The notes beneath the pieces were generated by a model. That model made no database searches and was not told where the DNA came from. It worked only from the letters and a program-made list of their open reading frames with translations. Positions 1-6,388 of a stretch of 12,525 bases of DNA are shown in pieces; the stretch's first letter is position 1, and each line of letters starts with the position of its first letter. Made by a program: the position numbers and the translations under genes. The stretch comes from Thiobacillus sp. (GTDB lineage Bacteria > Pseudomonadota > Gammaproteobacteria > Burkholderiales > Thiobacillaceae): the NCBI RefSeq assembly GCF_024708915.1, contig NZ_JANJXQ010000188.1, positions 1-12,525 on the forward strand. The letters are read 5' to 3'.

Positions 1-2
1 AT

Positions 3-413
3 TTTCTTTTCTGGCGGCTTTTGGCATTGACCATTCTGCTCAGCCCGCTTGCCGCAGCGGCCGGAATCATCGTCCATCCCGGCGTCGAAGGCCGCAGCAT
101 CAGCACCGCCAGCCTGCGCAACATCTACACCTTGCGCCAGACGCTATGGCCCAATCGCCAGCCCATCGTGATTTTCGTCTTGCCGGATGACCATCCGGTG
201 CATGAGGCCTTTGCCAAGGAAAAGCTCGGCCTCTATCCCTATCGACTGCGCCAGACCTGGGACCGCCTGAGTTTCAGCGGCATGGCCAGCGCCCCTATCG
301 AAGTAAAAGACGAAAACGAAATGCAGGCTCGCGTGCGTGCCACGCCCGGCGCAATCGGATACACAAGCAAGGACACAGGCCATGACGGCATCAAGATTCT
401 CCGGCTGGAATAA
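3..413 (+). CDS. PstS-like periplasmic substrate-binding protein, small single-domain form (5' end outside window)
   Basis: The frame is open from the first bases of the window, so the true start probably lies upstream. The TTG at 21 is only the first in-window start-like codon. The visible N-terminus is a hydrophobic run ending in LSPLAAAAG, which looks like the end of a signal peptide, so the protein should be periplasmic. The mature part of about 115 residues begins IIVHPG and contains LRNIYTLRQTLWPNRQPI and a C-terminal GAIGYTSKD segment. These are typical of the short PstS-like phosphate-binding family (one lobe, about 140 aa), and GxIGY is a hallmark of it. The protein is much shorter than true PstS (about 340 aa), so it need not bind phosphate or serve an ABC transporter; no permease or ATPase gene is visible. 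The next gene overlaps its 3' end by 32 nt, indicating an operon with the barrel and c-di-GMP genes. The family call is fairly firm; the ligand is unknown. Confidence 0.75.
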   Translation, partial: FLFWRLLALTILLSPLAAAAGIIVHPGVEGRSISTASLRNIYTLRQTLWPNRQPIVIFVLPDDHPVHEAFAKEKLGLYPYRLRQTWDRLSFSGMASAPIEVKDENEMQARVRATPGAIGYTSKDTGHDGIKILRLE

Positions 414-1575
414 GCTGCTGCTGAGCGGATTGCTGACGGCATCGTCTGTCTCGGCGGACCACCTGGCCGATCCCCGCTACCACATCCAGGGATTTGCAGC
501 GCAAGGTCTGATCGGCAGCACCAACAACCAATTCTTTGGCGATAGCCGGGATGCGGTCAGCACCGATTTCACCGAAGCCGGCCTCCACGGATCCTGGCAG
601 CCGCTCGATGCTCTGCGCCTGTCGGGCCAGATGCTGTATCGCCGGGCGGGCGAAAGCGACCGGGATGGCGTGCGTCTGGATTACGTCCAGGCCGACTGGC
701 AGTTTTATCAAACCGAAGTCACCCGGCTCGGTCTCAAGCTCGGCAAGGTCAAACTCCCTTACGGCCTGTATAACGAGACGCGCGACGTGCCTTTCACCCG
801 CCCCGGCATCCTGCTGCCGCAGTCGGTCTACGTCGACAACAGCCGCGATCTGCTGCTCGCCGCGCCCGGCGTGTTTCTACACGGTGCCAGCGTGCAGAAA
901 TACGGTGCGTCCGACTTTATGCTGGGCTGGGTGCGTCCCGATTTCGACAGCGAATCCGTGGATTACAGCTTCCTCGGCAACGTGCGGCCCGGCAAGCTGA
1001 AAGGCAAAGGCACCCTCGGTGCCCGGCTGCGCTGGGACGTCCCGAGCGACACCACCCTGATGCTGACCTACGCCGACGCCAAGGCCGATTACGCCCCGGG
1101 CAGCGTCGACGCCCTGACAGCAGGCACCCTGCGCTTCCGTAATCTGCTGGCAACCGTGCAGCAGCGGTTCGACACCGTGACGCTGACCGCCGAGTACGGC
1201 GAACCGCGGCTCGACTTGCGCGGCTTCGGCGCGCTGCCCGATACCCATCGGGCAATCCAGGCAGCCTACCTCCAGGGCGAGTGGCGTTTCCGTCCGGCGT
1301 GGGAATTGATGCTGCGCCATGACCTCTTCTATCGCGACAAGGGCGACAAAAACGGCCGCCGGTTTCAGGCCGCCACCGGCCTGCCGGCGCACGGCATGTT
1401 CGCCCGCGACTGGACGCTGGGGCTGCGCTGGGATGCCACCCCCAGCCTGATGCTGCGCGCGGAATATCACCACGTAGACGGCACCGGCTGGCTGCCGGGT
1501 CCGGATAATCCCGATTTCCTCAGCCGCGAACAGCGCTGGAATATGTGGCTGTTGCAGGCGGCCTACCGTTTCTAG
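382..1575 (+). CDS. outer-membrane beta-barrel (porin-like) protein
   Basis: This encodes 397 residues from the ATG at 382. I chose this start because an AAGGA sits 8 nt upstream (369-373) and the protein then opens with a good signal peptide: MTASRFSGWNKLLLSGLL followed by a cleavage site after SVSA. A longer frame from 337 would put extra polar residues before it. The mature chain lacks hydrophobic helices. It shows alternating amphipathic strands with many aromatic and charged residues, and it ends in LLQAAYRF, a C-terminal Phe typical of barrels assembled by the BAM machine. It is probably an outer-membrane channel or receptor-like barrel; I cannot name a substrate. Its start overlaps the PstS-like gene by 32 nt and the GGDEF-EAL gene begins 2 nt after its stop, so the three are probably co-transcribed and translationally coupled. 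Similar gene triplets suggest a sensing role, but that is inference. Confidence 0.8.
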   Translation: MTASRFSGWNKLLLSGLLTASSVSADHLADPRYHIQGFAAQGLIGSTNNQFFGDSRDAVSTDFTEAGLHGSWQPLDALRLSGQMLYRRAGESDRDGVRLDYVQADWQFYQTEVTRLGLKLGKVKLPYGLYNETRDVPFTRPGILLPQSVYVDNSRDLLLAAPGVFLHGASVQKYGASDFMLGWVRPDFDSESVDYSFLGNVRPGKLKGKGTLGARLRWDVPSDTTLMLTYADAKADYAPGSVDALTAGTLRFRNLLATVQQRFDTVTLTAEYGEPRLDLRGFGALPDTHRAIQAAYLQGEWRFRPAWELMLRHDLFYRDKGDKNGRRFQAATGLPAHGMFARDWTLGLRWDATPSLMLRAEYHHVDGTGWLPGPDNPDFLSREQRWNMWLLQAAYRF

Positions 1576-1577
1576 CC

Positions 1578-4313
1578 ATGTGCCTCCCCGCTTTTCTCAG
1601 CCTGAAGTGGAAACTGCTGCTGCCACTCACCCTGGCCATGGCGATCGGCACGATGGCGCTCACCTGGACCAACGACACCAACCTGCGCCGCGAGGTGCAG
1701 CAGACGCGGCTCGACAGCGCGGCGCGCAACGAGGCGCTGCTGCGCTTCCTGATCCGGCAGAACGAGCGCCAGCTGGTGGACGCAGGCGCGGCGATGGCCG
1801 ATTTTCTGGTGGCCAGCCGCAACAGTCCGGTCGACAGGGAATCCGGCTTCGTGCTGCAGGCTTATTGGGAACAGCTGAGCCTCAACCATGGCTTTGAAAG
1901 CCTGCGGCTGTACGACGCCGGGCAGCATTTGTTGACCGGCTTCGGCGACATGCCCACACCCGACGCCTTGATGGATTCCCAATTGACGTCCGTACTGGCC
2001 ACCGAGCGCCCCGCCAGCGGACTGTATTGTGCCGGGCGTTGCCTGTTCTACGGCATGGCGCCGGTGCTGCGCGGCGGCATCACCACGGGCGTGGTGGTGG
2101 TGACAATGGATCTGTCGAGCCTGCTGAGCGCATTTGTCCAGAGCAGCGGACGCGATCTGGCCGTCGCCGTCGACCGTCAACGCGCGCCCCAACTGCTCGC
2201 CACCACCACCCCGGACATCAAGGCCATGGTAAGGCAGGCGGATTTCGCACCGTATCCGCAGCGCCCGCAACTCGAATCCGCCTTGAGCCACAGCGGCAGC
2301 AAAGTATACGAATGGCAGAAACTGCAACCGCTTGCCGCCGTGCCCGGTGCCCCTTATTTCATCGCGCGCAAGGACGTGACCGACGCGGAGCGCACGATTG
2401 AACAAGCGTTTTTGACCAATCTGGTTACCGGCCTGACGGTCTTCCTGTTCGCCGAAGGTGTGCTGCTGGTTTCACTGGCCTGGTTCATGCAGCGGATGAA
2501 CCGCGTCAGCACCGGCCTGCCGCTGCTCGGCGAAGGCCGCTGGCACGACGCCCGTCGGCACCTGCAATTTCAGGACCAGTTGCCGCGCGACGAACTCACC
2601 GCGCTGGAGCATGCCGCGCTCGCCCTCGCCAGCCAGCTCGAATCGCTCGACACGGCCTCACGCAAACAGCAAAACGACCTGGCCGAACTGGTCGACACCC
2701 TGTCGCACGAGCGGGACTTCAGTTCGGGCTTGCTGGACACGGCACAGGCGCTGATCCTGACGCAGGATCGGCATGGGGCGATCCGCATGGCCAACCGCTA
2801 TGTCGAAACGCTCACCGGCCTCAGCGCAAACCAATTGATCGGGCAGGATTATTTCGAGCAGATGATCGCCCAGCAGGAGCGCCGCGACTGGCGCGCGCGC
2901 CTGCTGGCGCATTTTGGCAGCGAGCTCGCGCCGCTGCGGTTTGAAGCGCTCCTTGCCACCCCCGGCGGGCTGCGCAACATTGCCTGGGTGCATTCGCTGA
3001 TCGGCCAGGAAAACGGCAACGAGCCGCTGATGCTGTCGGTAGGGCTGGACATGACCGAACTCAAGAGCGCGCAGGCACGCGCCAGTTATCTGTCCGACTA
3101 CGACACGCTGACCGGCCTGTACAACCGTCAGGGCTTTCACCGGCGGCTGGTCCATGCGCTGGCCGAGCCGGCAAGCGGTTCGCTGCTGCTGATCGACCTC
3201 GACGATTTCAAGGCGATCAACGATCTGGCCGGCCACAGCGCCGGCGATATGGTGATCCAGCATATGGCCAAGCGCCTGCGCGAACTCCAGCCAGCTCCCA
3301 AACTGGCCGCCCGGCTGGGGGGCGACGAGTTCGCCCTGTTCTTCGAGCCGCTGCCGGACGCGCAACTGCTGCAGACTGCGCGCCTGCTGTGCAAGGGCGA
3401 CCGCGACCGCCACATCGCCACCGCCTGCGTCGGCATCGCGATGACCCAGCCCGGCAGCAGCACGGAAAGCCTGCTTGGCCACGCCGATCTGGCGCTCTCG
3501 CAGGCGCGCGCCAAAGGCCGCTCCAACTGGCACGTGTACAACCCGGCCGACGGCACCCGCGAAAGCCTGCTCGACCGCACCGAGCAACTCGCCCTCATCA
3601 CCGACGCCCTGCACGACAATCGGCTGGCGCTTTTCCTGCAGCCCGTGATGGCGATCCAGGCCGCGCAAACCACGCACTACGAGGCGCTGCTGCGGGTGCG
3701 CATGCCCGACGGCCGGATTCTGCCGCCCGCCCCGCTGATCGCCGCAGCGGAAGCCTCCGGCCTCATCCGCGACATCGACCAGTGGGTACTGCAGCATGCC
3801 GTCGCGCTGATTGCCGGCCGGCCGGGCCTGCGGCTGGCGGTCAACCTGTCTGCGCGCAGCCTGGACAACCCGGAATTGCCCGCGCTGCTGCAGGAAATGC
3901 TGCAGCAACAGGGCGTCAAGCCGCAACAGCTGATCCTGGAGATCACCGAAACGGCGGCCCTCAACCAGTTGACGCACGCCGAAATCCTGCTCACCGGCAT
4001 CCGCACGCTAGGCTGCAAGCTGGCGCTGGACGATTTCGGCGTCGGCTTTTCCACCTTCCAGTACCTGAAGCACCTGCCGGTGGATTTCGTCAAGATCGAC
4101 GGTTCCTTTATCCGCACGCTGGATCACAGCGAAGACGACCGGCTGTTCGTGAAAGCCCTGGTCGACGCGATACACGGTTACGGCAAGCTGGCGGTGGCGG
4201 AATACGTCGAGAACCAGGCCATTCTTCAGTGGGTGACGGAACTTGGCGTGGATTATGCCCAGGGCTACCACTTCGGCAGGCCGCAGGAGGTCGACACGGT
4301 GCTCGCTGGCTGA
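1578..4313 (+). CDS. membrane-bound PAS-GGDEF-EAL protein (c-di-GMP cyclase/phosphodiesterase)
   Basis: This is a 911-residue protein of the bacterial second-messenger network. TM1 is at about residues 12-29, followed by a periplasmic Cache-like sensor region of about 240 residues. TM2 is at about 277-304, then a HAMP-like and coiled-coil linker, a PAS domain (about 385-500), GGDEF (motif intact at 581-585) and EAL (702-704, in YEALLR). Catalytic phosphodiesterase residues expected for the family are visible: E702, N756, E791, D818/D819, K839, E878 and Q895. Phosphodiesterase activity is therefore likely. The cyclase motif is also intact, but the usual RxxD inhibitory site 5 residues before GGDEF is absent. 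I chose the ATG at 1578, 2 nt after the barrel gene's stop; a GTG at 1545 in the same frame would add 11 residues and overlap that gene. Position in the operon suggests it reads a periplasmic signal delivered by the two upstream products. Whether it makes or breaks c-di-GMP in the cell cannot be told from sequence. Confidence 0.93.
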   Translation: MCLPAFLSLKWKLLLPLTLAMAIGTMALTWTNDTNLRREVQQTRLDSAARNEALLRFLIRQNERQLVDAGAAMADFLVASRNSPVDRESGFVLQAYWEQLSLNHGFESLRLYDAGQHLLTGFGDMPTPDALMDSQLTSVLATERPASGLYCAGRCLFYGMAPVLRGGITTGVVVVTMDLSSLLSAFVQSSGRDLAVAVDRQRAPQLLATTTPDIKAMVRQADFAPYPQRPQLESALSHSGSKVYEWQKLQPLAAVPGAPYFIARKDVTDAERTIEQAFLTNLVTGLTVFLFAEGVLLVSLAWFMQRMNRVSTGLPLLGEGRWHDARRHLQFQDQLPRDELTALEHAALALASQLESLDTASRKQQNDLAELVDTLSHERDFSSGLLDTAQALILTQDRHGAIRMANRYVETLTGLSANQLIGQDYFEQMIAQQERRDWRARLLAHFGSELAPLRFEALLATPGGLRNIAWVHSLIGQENGNEPLMLSVGLDMTELKSAQARASYLSDYDTLTGLYNRQGFHRRLVHALAEPASGSLLLIDLDDFKAINDLAGHSAGDMVIQHMAKRLRELQPAPKLAARLGGDEFALFFEPLPDAQLLQTARLLCKGDRDRHIATACVGIAMTQPGSSTESLLGHADLALSQARAKGRSNWHVYNPADGTRESLLDRTEQLALITDALHDNRLALFLQPVMAIQAAQTTHYEALLRVRMPDGRILPPAPLIAAAEASGLIRDIDQWVLQHAVALIAGRPGLRLAVNLSARSLDNPELPALLQEMLQQQGVKPQQLILEITETAALNQLTHAEILLTGIRTLGCKLALDDFGVGFSTFQYLKHLPVDFVKIDGSFIRTLDHSEDDRLFVKALVDAIHGYGKLAVAEYVENQAILQWVTELGVDYAQGYHFGRPQEVDTVLAG

Positions 4314-4328
4314 TTGCAGATGCGGTGC

Positions 4329-4364
4329 TATACCTAACTACAGGAGCGTTCCCGTAACAGGAGG
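4329..4364 (+). promoter_or_regulatory. possible extended -10 and strong Shine-Dalgarno of the DsrC-like gene
   Basis: TGCTATACC (4326-4334) resembles an extended -10 (TGnTATAAT), with no clear -35 upstream. AGGAGG at 4359-4364, 5 nt before the ATG at 4370, is a near-perfect ribosome binding site and fixes the start of the next gene. The 56-nt gap after the GGDEF-EAL stop could therefore hold a separate promoter, but read-through from the operon is equally possible. Confidence 0.3.
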
Positions 4365-4369
4365 TTGGC

Positions 4370-4693
4370 ATGAACACGCAAGCCAATGCGTCCGGTCCCG
4401 CCATTTTCGACCCCGACGGTTTTCTGATCGACCCGGCCATGTGGAGCGAGAGCCTGGCCGACCGCATTGCCCAGACCGACGGCCTGAGCAATCTCAGTGA
4501 ATTGCAACTGGATCTGCTGCACACCTTGCGGCACGAATTTGCCAAGCATGGCAGCGTAACCGCACTCAGCCATATCTGCCATCTCAGCGGGCAAAGCCCG
4601 GACTGCATGCAACACCTGTTCTCCAACCCGCGCGAGGCCTGGCGGCTGGCCGGGCTCCCCAACCCGGGCGAGGAAGCCAAGACCTATCTTTAA
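4370..4693 (+). CDS. DsrC/TusE-like protein lacking both C-terminal cysteines (RspA-type)
   Basis: The protein has 107 residues. The N-terminal part FDPDGFLIDPAMWSESLA matches the DsrC/TusE pattern (D-x-DGFLxDPxxW), and the C-terminal REAWRLAGLPNPG matches the family's ACKIAGLPKPTGC segment. In DsrC the two cysteines of that arm carry sulfur during dissimilatory sulfur metabolism; TusE keeps one. Here the aligned positions are W91 and E102, so neither is present, and the chain ends in a short extra tail (AKTYL). The only cysteines are C70 and C79, in the middle. Family members without both cysteines have been called RspA and proposed to be regulatory (known from the literature, not testable here). 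Sulfur-carrier activity by the normal route is therefore unlikely. The start is set by AGGAGG 5 nt upstream of the ATG. It lies 56 nt after the GGDEF-EAL gene on the same strand and convergent with copK. Confidence 0.8.
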   Translation: MNTQANASGPAIFDPDGFLIDPAMWSESLADRIAQTDGLSNLSELQLDLLHTLRHEFAKHGSVTALSHICHLSGQSPDCMQHLFSNPREAWRLAGLPNPGEEAKTYL

Positions 4694-4800
4694 AGTAGGC
4701 GGCCCGCACGCACGACACTACCCGCCGCCGCGTGCTCGTCCACCGTCATTCCGCATACCGGGTCGGTCGCCATAGTGTTTTACCTTTGGCTGTTCCGGGA

Positions 4801-4829
4801 ATGAGGCCGGGAAGTCCCGGCCTGCTCAT
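4801..4829. terminator. hairpin between convergent genes, probable terminator
   Basis: A GC-rich inverted repeat, AGGCCGGG-AAGT-CCCGGCCT (4804-4823), lies 4 nt before the copK stop region and 110 nt after the DsrC-like stop. ATGAG (4801-4805) and CTCAT (4825-4829) can form an alternative outer extension with a bulge. No T-run follows on either strand, so it is not a classical intrinsic terminator; it may stop or protect transcripts from both sides. The rest of 4694-4800 shows nothing recognisable. Confidence 0.45.
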
Positions 4830-4832
4830 CCC

Positions 4833-5105
4833 TTACTGTTTCGGATTCAGCGTCCCCTTTTCGTAGAGCCGCTTCCAGATGGCGTTGTTCTTCATCATGT
4901 AGCGGGCGCCATCCGCAGCCTCCATGACCTCGCCTTCCTTCATCAACACCACGCGTCCCTTCTGGTCCATATGGCGCATCTTGCCGTCGGTCTGGATGAT
5001 CAGCGTGGTGCCATCATTGAGCTTGACCGTTTCCTGGTCCTTTGCCGCAAGAGCAGGCAGCGAAGCCGCCAGCGCGAAGAATGCGATCAATAGTTTGCGT
5101 AACAT
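4833..5105 (-). CDS. copK: CopK-family periplasmic copper-binding protein
   Basis: This is a 90-residue protein. The ATG at 5105 is chosen because AAGGAG (5112-5117) lies 6 nt upstream and the protein then begins with a clean signal peptide, MLRKLLIAFFALAASLPALA. The frame stays open to 5198 but that extension is polar and unlikely. The mature part of about 70 residues matches CopK of Cupriavidus metallidurans in layout: a VKLNDGT strand, DGKM, LMKEGEVME, DGARYMMK and a charged C-terminus. CopK binds Cu(I) through a Met cluster and helps copper resistance in the periplasm. From memory of that family, M55, M61 and M71 align with three of the Cu(I) methionines, and H45/M46 sit near the fourth. 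It is the last gene of the - strand copper cluster, 148 nt after the 41-aa ORF, with a long hairpin in the gap. It could have its own regulation. Confidence 0.85.
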   Translation of the reverse strand: MLRKLLIAFFALAASLPALAAKDQETVKLNDGTTLIIQTDGKMRHMDQKGRVVLMKEGEVMEAADGARYMMKNNAIWKRLYEKGTLNPKQ

Positions 5106-5126
5106 GGTGTACTCCTTTCGTGGTGG

Positions 5127-5204
5127 ATCGATGCCTGTGCCATTTCTTTCAGCTTCGCCGTGCGCACGGGCAGAGCACGGCGGAAAGTCAAATGGCATCG
5201 ATGC
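5127..5204. repeat. long imperfect hairpin flanked by 8-bp direct repeats, upstream of copK
   Basis: Three paired blocks nest inside each other: TGCCATTT (5138-5145) with AAATGGCA (5190-5197), CTTTC (5146-5150) with GAAAG (5183-5187), and CGCCGTGC (5156-5163) with GCACGGCG (5175-5182). That makes 21 base pairs around an 11-nt loop, with a 5-nt and a 2-nt bulge. The direct repeat ATCGATGC flanks it at 5127-5134 and 5197-5204. It lies in the - strand transcript 32 nt upstream of the copK start. It may be a leader structure, an RNA-processing or stabilising element, or a small REP-like or mobile element remnant. The pairing is seen directly; function is unknown. Confidence 0.6.
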
Positions 5205-5253
5205 AGCGAGCGTAATGGCAAAAAGCTATCGATCATTGTTCGGTGCCGCTTCA

Positions 5254-5379
5254 TCAATCGCCGGACTTGCCGAACAGGTACTTGATCAGCGCGGCGAGCG
5301 CGAGGATGAGTACGATCCAGAACAGGATTCCCATCCAGCCGAACCCCATGCCCCAGCCGCTCATGCCGTCATGCCACAT
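5254..5379 (-). CDS. 41-aa single-span membrane protein in copper cluster
   Basis: This small ORF begins MWHDGMSGWGMGFGWMG, followed by one strong membrane helix (ILFWIVLILALAALIKYLF) and a short charged tail, KSGD. It has an excellent ribosome binding site: GGAGGTGG at 5384-5391, 4 nt before the ATG. This, and its position inside the - strand copper cluster, make it a real gene rather than chance. The N-terminus is rich in Gly, Trp and Met with one His, so it could face the periplasm and touch copper, but that is inference. I do not recognise a named family; short proteins of this look are often found beside metal-resistance genes. Its start lies inside the 3' end of the preceding 40-aa ORF (19-nt overlap), suggesting translational coupling. 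Confidence 0.65.
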   Translation of the reverse strand: MWHDGMSGWGMGFGWMGILFWIVLILALAALIKYLFGKSGD

Positions 5380-5483
5380 TTTTCCACCTCCATGTCATAG
5401 TCGAAGTGCACATCACGAAAAGCGCGACGCACCAAGGTGGCAACCAGCAGCGCCAAGGTAGTGAATGCAATAGCAGTTTTCAT
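5361..5483 (-). CDS. possible 40-aa signal-anchor peptide
   Basis: A 40-codon frame starts at the ATG at 5483. It begins MKTAIAFTTLALLVATLVRR, a short N-terminal membrane or export segment, then a charged part (AFRDVHFDYDMEVEKCGMTA) with one Cys and two further Met. It sits 37 nt after the Met-rich gene and overlaps the 41-aa ORF by 19 nt, as expected of a coupled operon gene. Against it: there is no clear Shine-Dalgarno, only a purine stretch (GAAGAGAATGG) about 7 nt upstream, and no family that I recognise. It may be a real micro-protein or simply the leader that carries the binding site for the following ORF. Confidence 0.4.
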   Translation of the reverse strand: MKTAIAFTTLALLVATLVRRAFRDVHFDYDMEVEKCGMTA

Positions 5484-5523
5484 GATGTGTCCATTCTCTT
5501 CAGTTAAGTAAACGCGACGGCCA

Positions 5524-6009
5524 TCACTTGACCGGATTCTCAGGGCCGCCCTGGGACTTGCCCATATTCGTCTGCATCATCATCTGCATCATGTCCATGC
5601 GCTTTTCCATCATCTCCATGCGCCTGGTCATCATGTCGTCGCCGCCCGACGCACCCATGCCGCCCTTGCCTCCCATCATGCCCATGCCGCCGCCCATCAT
5701 TCCGTCCTTCATCATCGGGCAGTCCATCATTCCGCCGGTCATGCTTTTTCCTGCCATCATGTTTTCCTGCATGGTCTGCATATGCTCCTGCATCAGTTTC
5801 TGGCGCTGAGCCGGGTCCTTGGACTTGGCCATCTGTTCCAACTGACTTTGCATTCGCTTGGTATTGGCCTGCATCTTCTGGATCGTCTTGTCGGCGGCGG
5901 GCGTTGCTGCGCCAGCCTTTTGATCGGGGTGGTGCGCCTCAACCGCGAGCACAGGCTGCATGGCCAGAGCGGACAGCATCAGGGTGGCAAATAGTGCATG
6001 GCGTTTCAT
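5524..6009 (-). CDS. Met-rich secreted protein, probable copper-binding
   Basis: The protein has 161 residues. The signal peptide (MKRHALFATLMLSALAMQPVLA) is cleaved before VEAHH. The ATG at 6009 is preceded by AAGGAG with a 6-nt gap, a strong start. The mature chain has about 31 Met in about 139 residues, arranged in three parts: a helical Gln/Lys/Met region (about residues 42-85) that looks like a coiled coil, a Gly/Met-rich linker with MMDCPMMKDGMMGGGMGMM, and a helical Met-Glu-Arg region (MEMMEKRMDMMQMMM). A histidine pair follows the signal peptide and there is one Cys. Met clusters bind Cu(I) or Ag(I) in the oxidising periplasm, so it is probably a copper buffer or sponge. I do not recognise a named family. 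It sits between the CusF-like remnant and the small membrane ORFs. Base use is normal for the neighbourhood. Confidence 0.8.
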   Translation of the reverse strand: MKRHALFATLMLSALAMQPVLAVEAHHPDQKAGAATPAADKTIQKMQANTKRMQSQLEQMAKSKDPAQRQKLMQEHMQTMQENMMAGKSMTGGMMDCPMMKDGMMGGGMGMMGGKGGMGASGGDDMMTRRMEMMEKRMDMMQMMMQTNMGKSQGGPENPVK

Positions 6010-6041
6010 GGTTAACTCCTTTGCGTGGGGAAAATGAAAAA

Positions 6042-6383
6042 TTAAGGATTGACGAGTTCGAGCGTGGTCACAGTGAATGCGCCATTCACCCTGCCAGCGA
6101 GGAAACGAATGTTGTCGCCGGGTTTAAGCTGTTCGAGCCAAGCGGTATCCTGGACCCGAAAAACCATGGTCATGGCGGGCATGCCCAGATTCTCCAGAGG
6201 ACCGTGTTTGATGGTGGCTTGCCCTGGGCCTTGTCCACTTTCTTCACCACGCCTTCGCTGAGCACGGCAGCGTGGTCCGTAGAGCCCGCATGGCTCGCGT
6301 GTTCCGTCTCAGCCCAGGCAGGCAGTCCGAGGGCCAAACTCAGGCCAAGGACCTAATTTACTCAAAACAGACCTTATATACAT
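6042..6383 (-). pseudogene. CusF-like periplasmic copper-binding protein, frameshifted
   Basis: Read on the - strand, the sequence encodes a CusF/CusF-like beta-barrel: SEGVVKKVDKAQGK, then ATIKHGPLENLGMPAMTMVF, then LKPGDNIRFLAGRV and a C-terminal stop at 6042. The expected Cu(I) residues are the His of KHG and the Met of GMPAMTM. Two indels break it. Near 6216-6221 one base is missing (AAGCCACC where AAGGCCACC would restore KATIKHG). Near 6349-6352 one base is extra (TTAGGTCC); removing it joins an ATG at 6383 to a proper signal peptide, MYIRSVLSKL-VLGLSLALGLPAWA. With both indels no full-length product is possible. The reconstructed ATG lies 5 nt after the DUF411 stop, as in an operon. In known systems CusF hands periplasmic Cu(I) to a CusCBA pump; no pump is in this window. 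Real decay and sequence error cannot be told apart from one read. Confidence 0.7.
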
Positions 6384-6388
6384 GCCTT

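Noticed and set aside
337..381. Earlier start (337) for the outer-membrane barrel gene
   Set aside because: It adds polar residues before a clean signal peptide; the ATG at 382 has a proper Shine-Dalgarno.
2658..3977. 439-codon - strand open frame
   Set aside because: It is the complement of the GGDEF-EAL gene, whose domains are clearly real; the antisense peptide is compositionally odd (Gln/Arg/Gly-rich) with no motif.
5106..5198. Longer copK start at 5198
   Set aside because: The extension has no export character and covers the hairpin; the ATG at 5105 has AAGGAG at correct spacing and a signal peptide.
5528..5809. Met/Ile/Pro-rich + strand frame
   Set aside because: It is the complement of the ATG-rich Met-rich gene; the Ile/Met/Pro bias is a mirror of CAT/ATG repeats.
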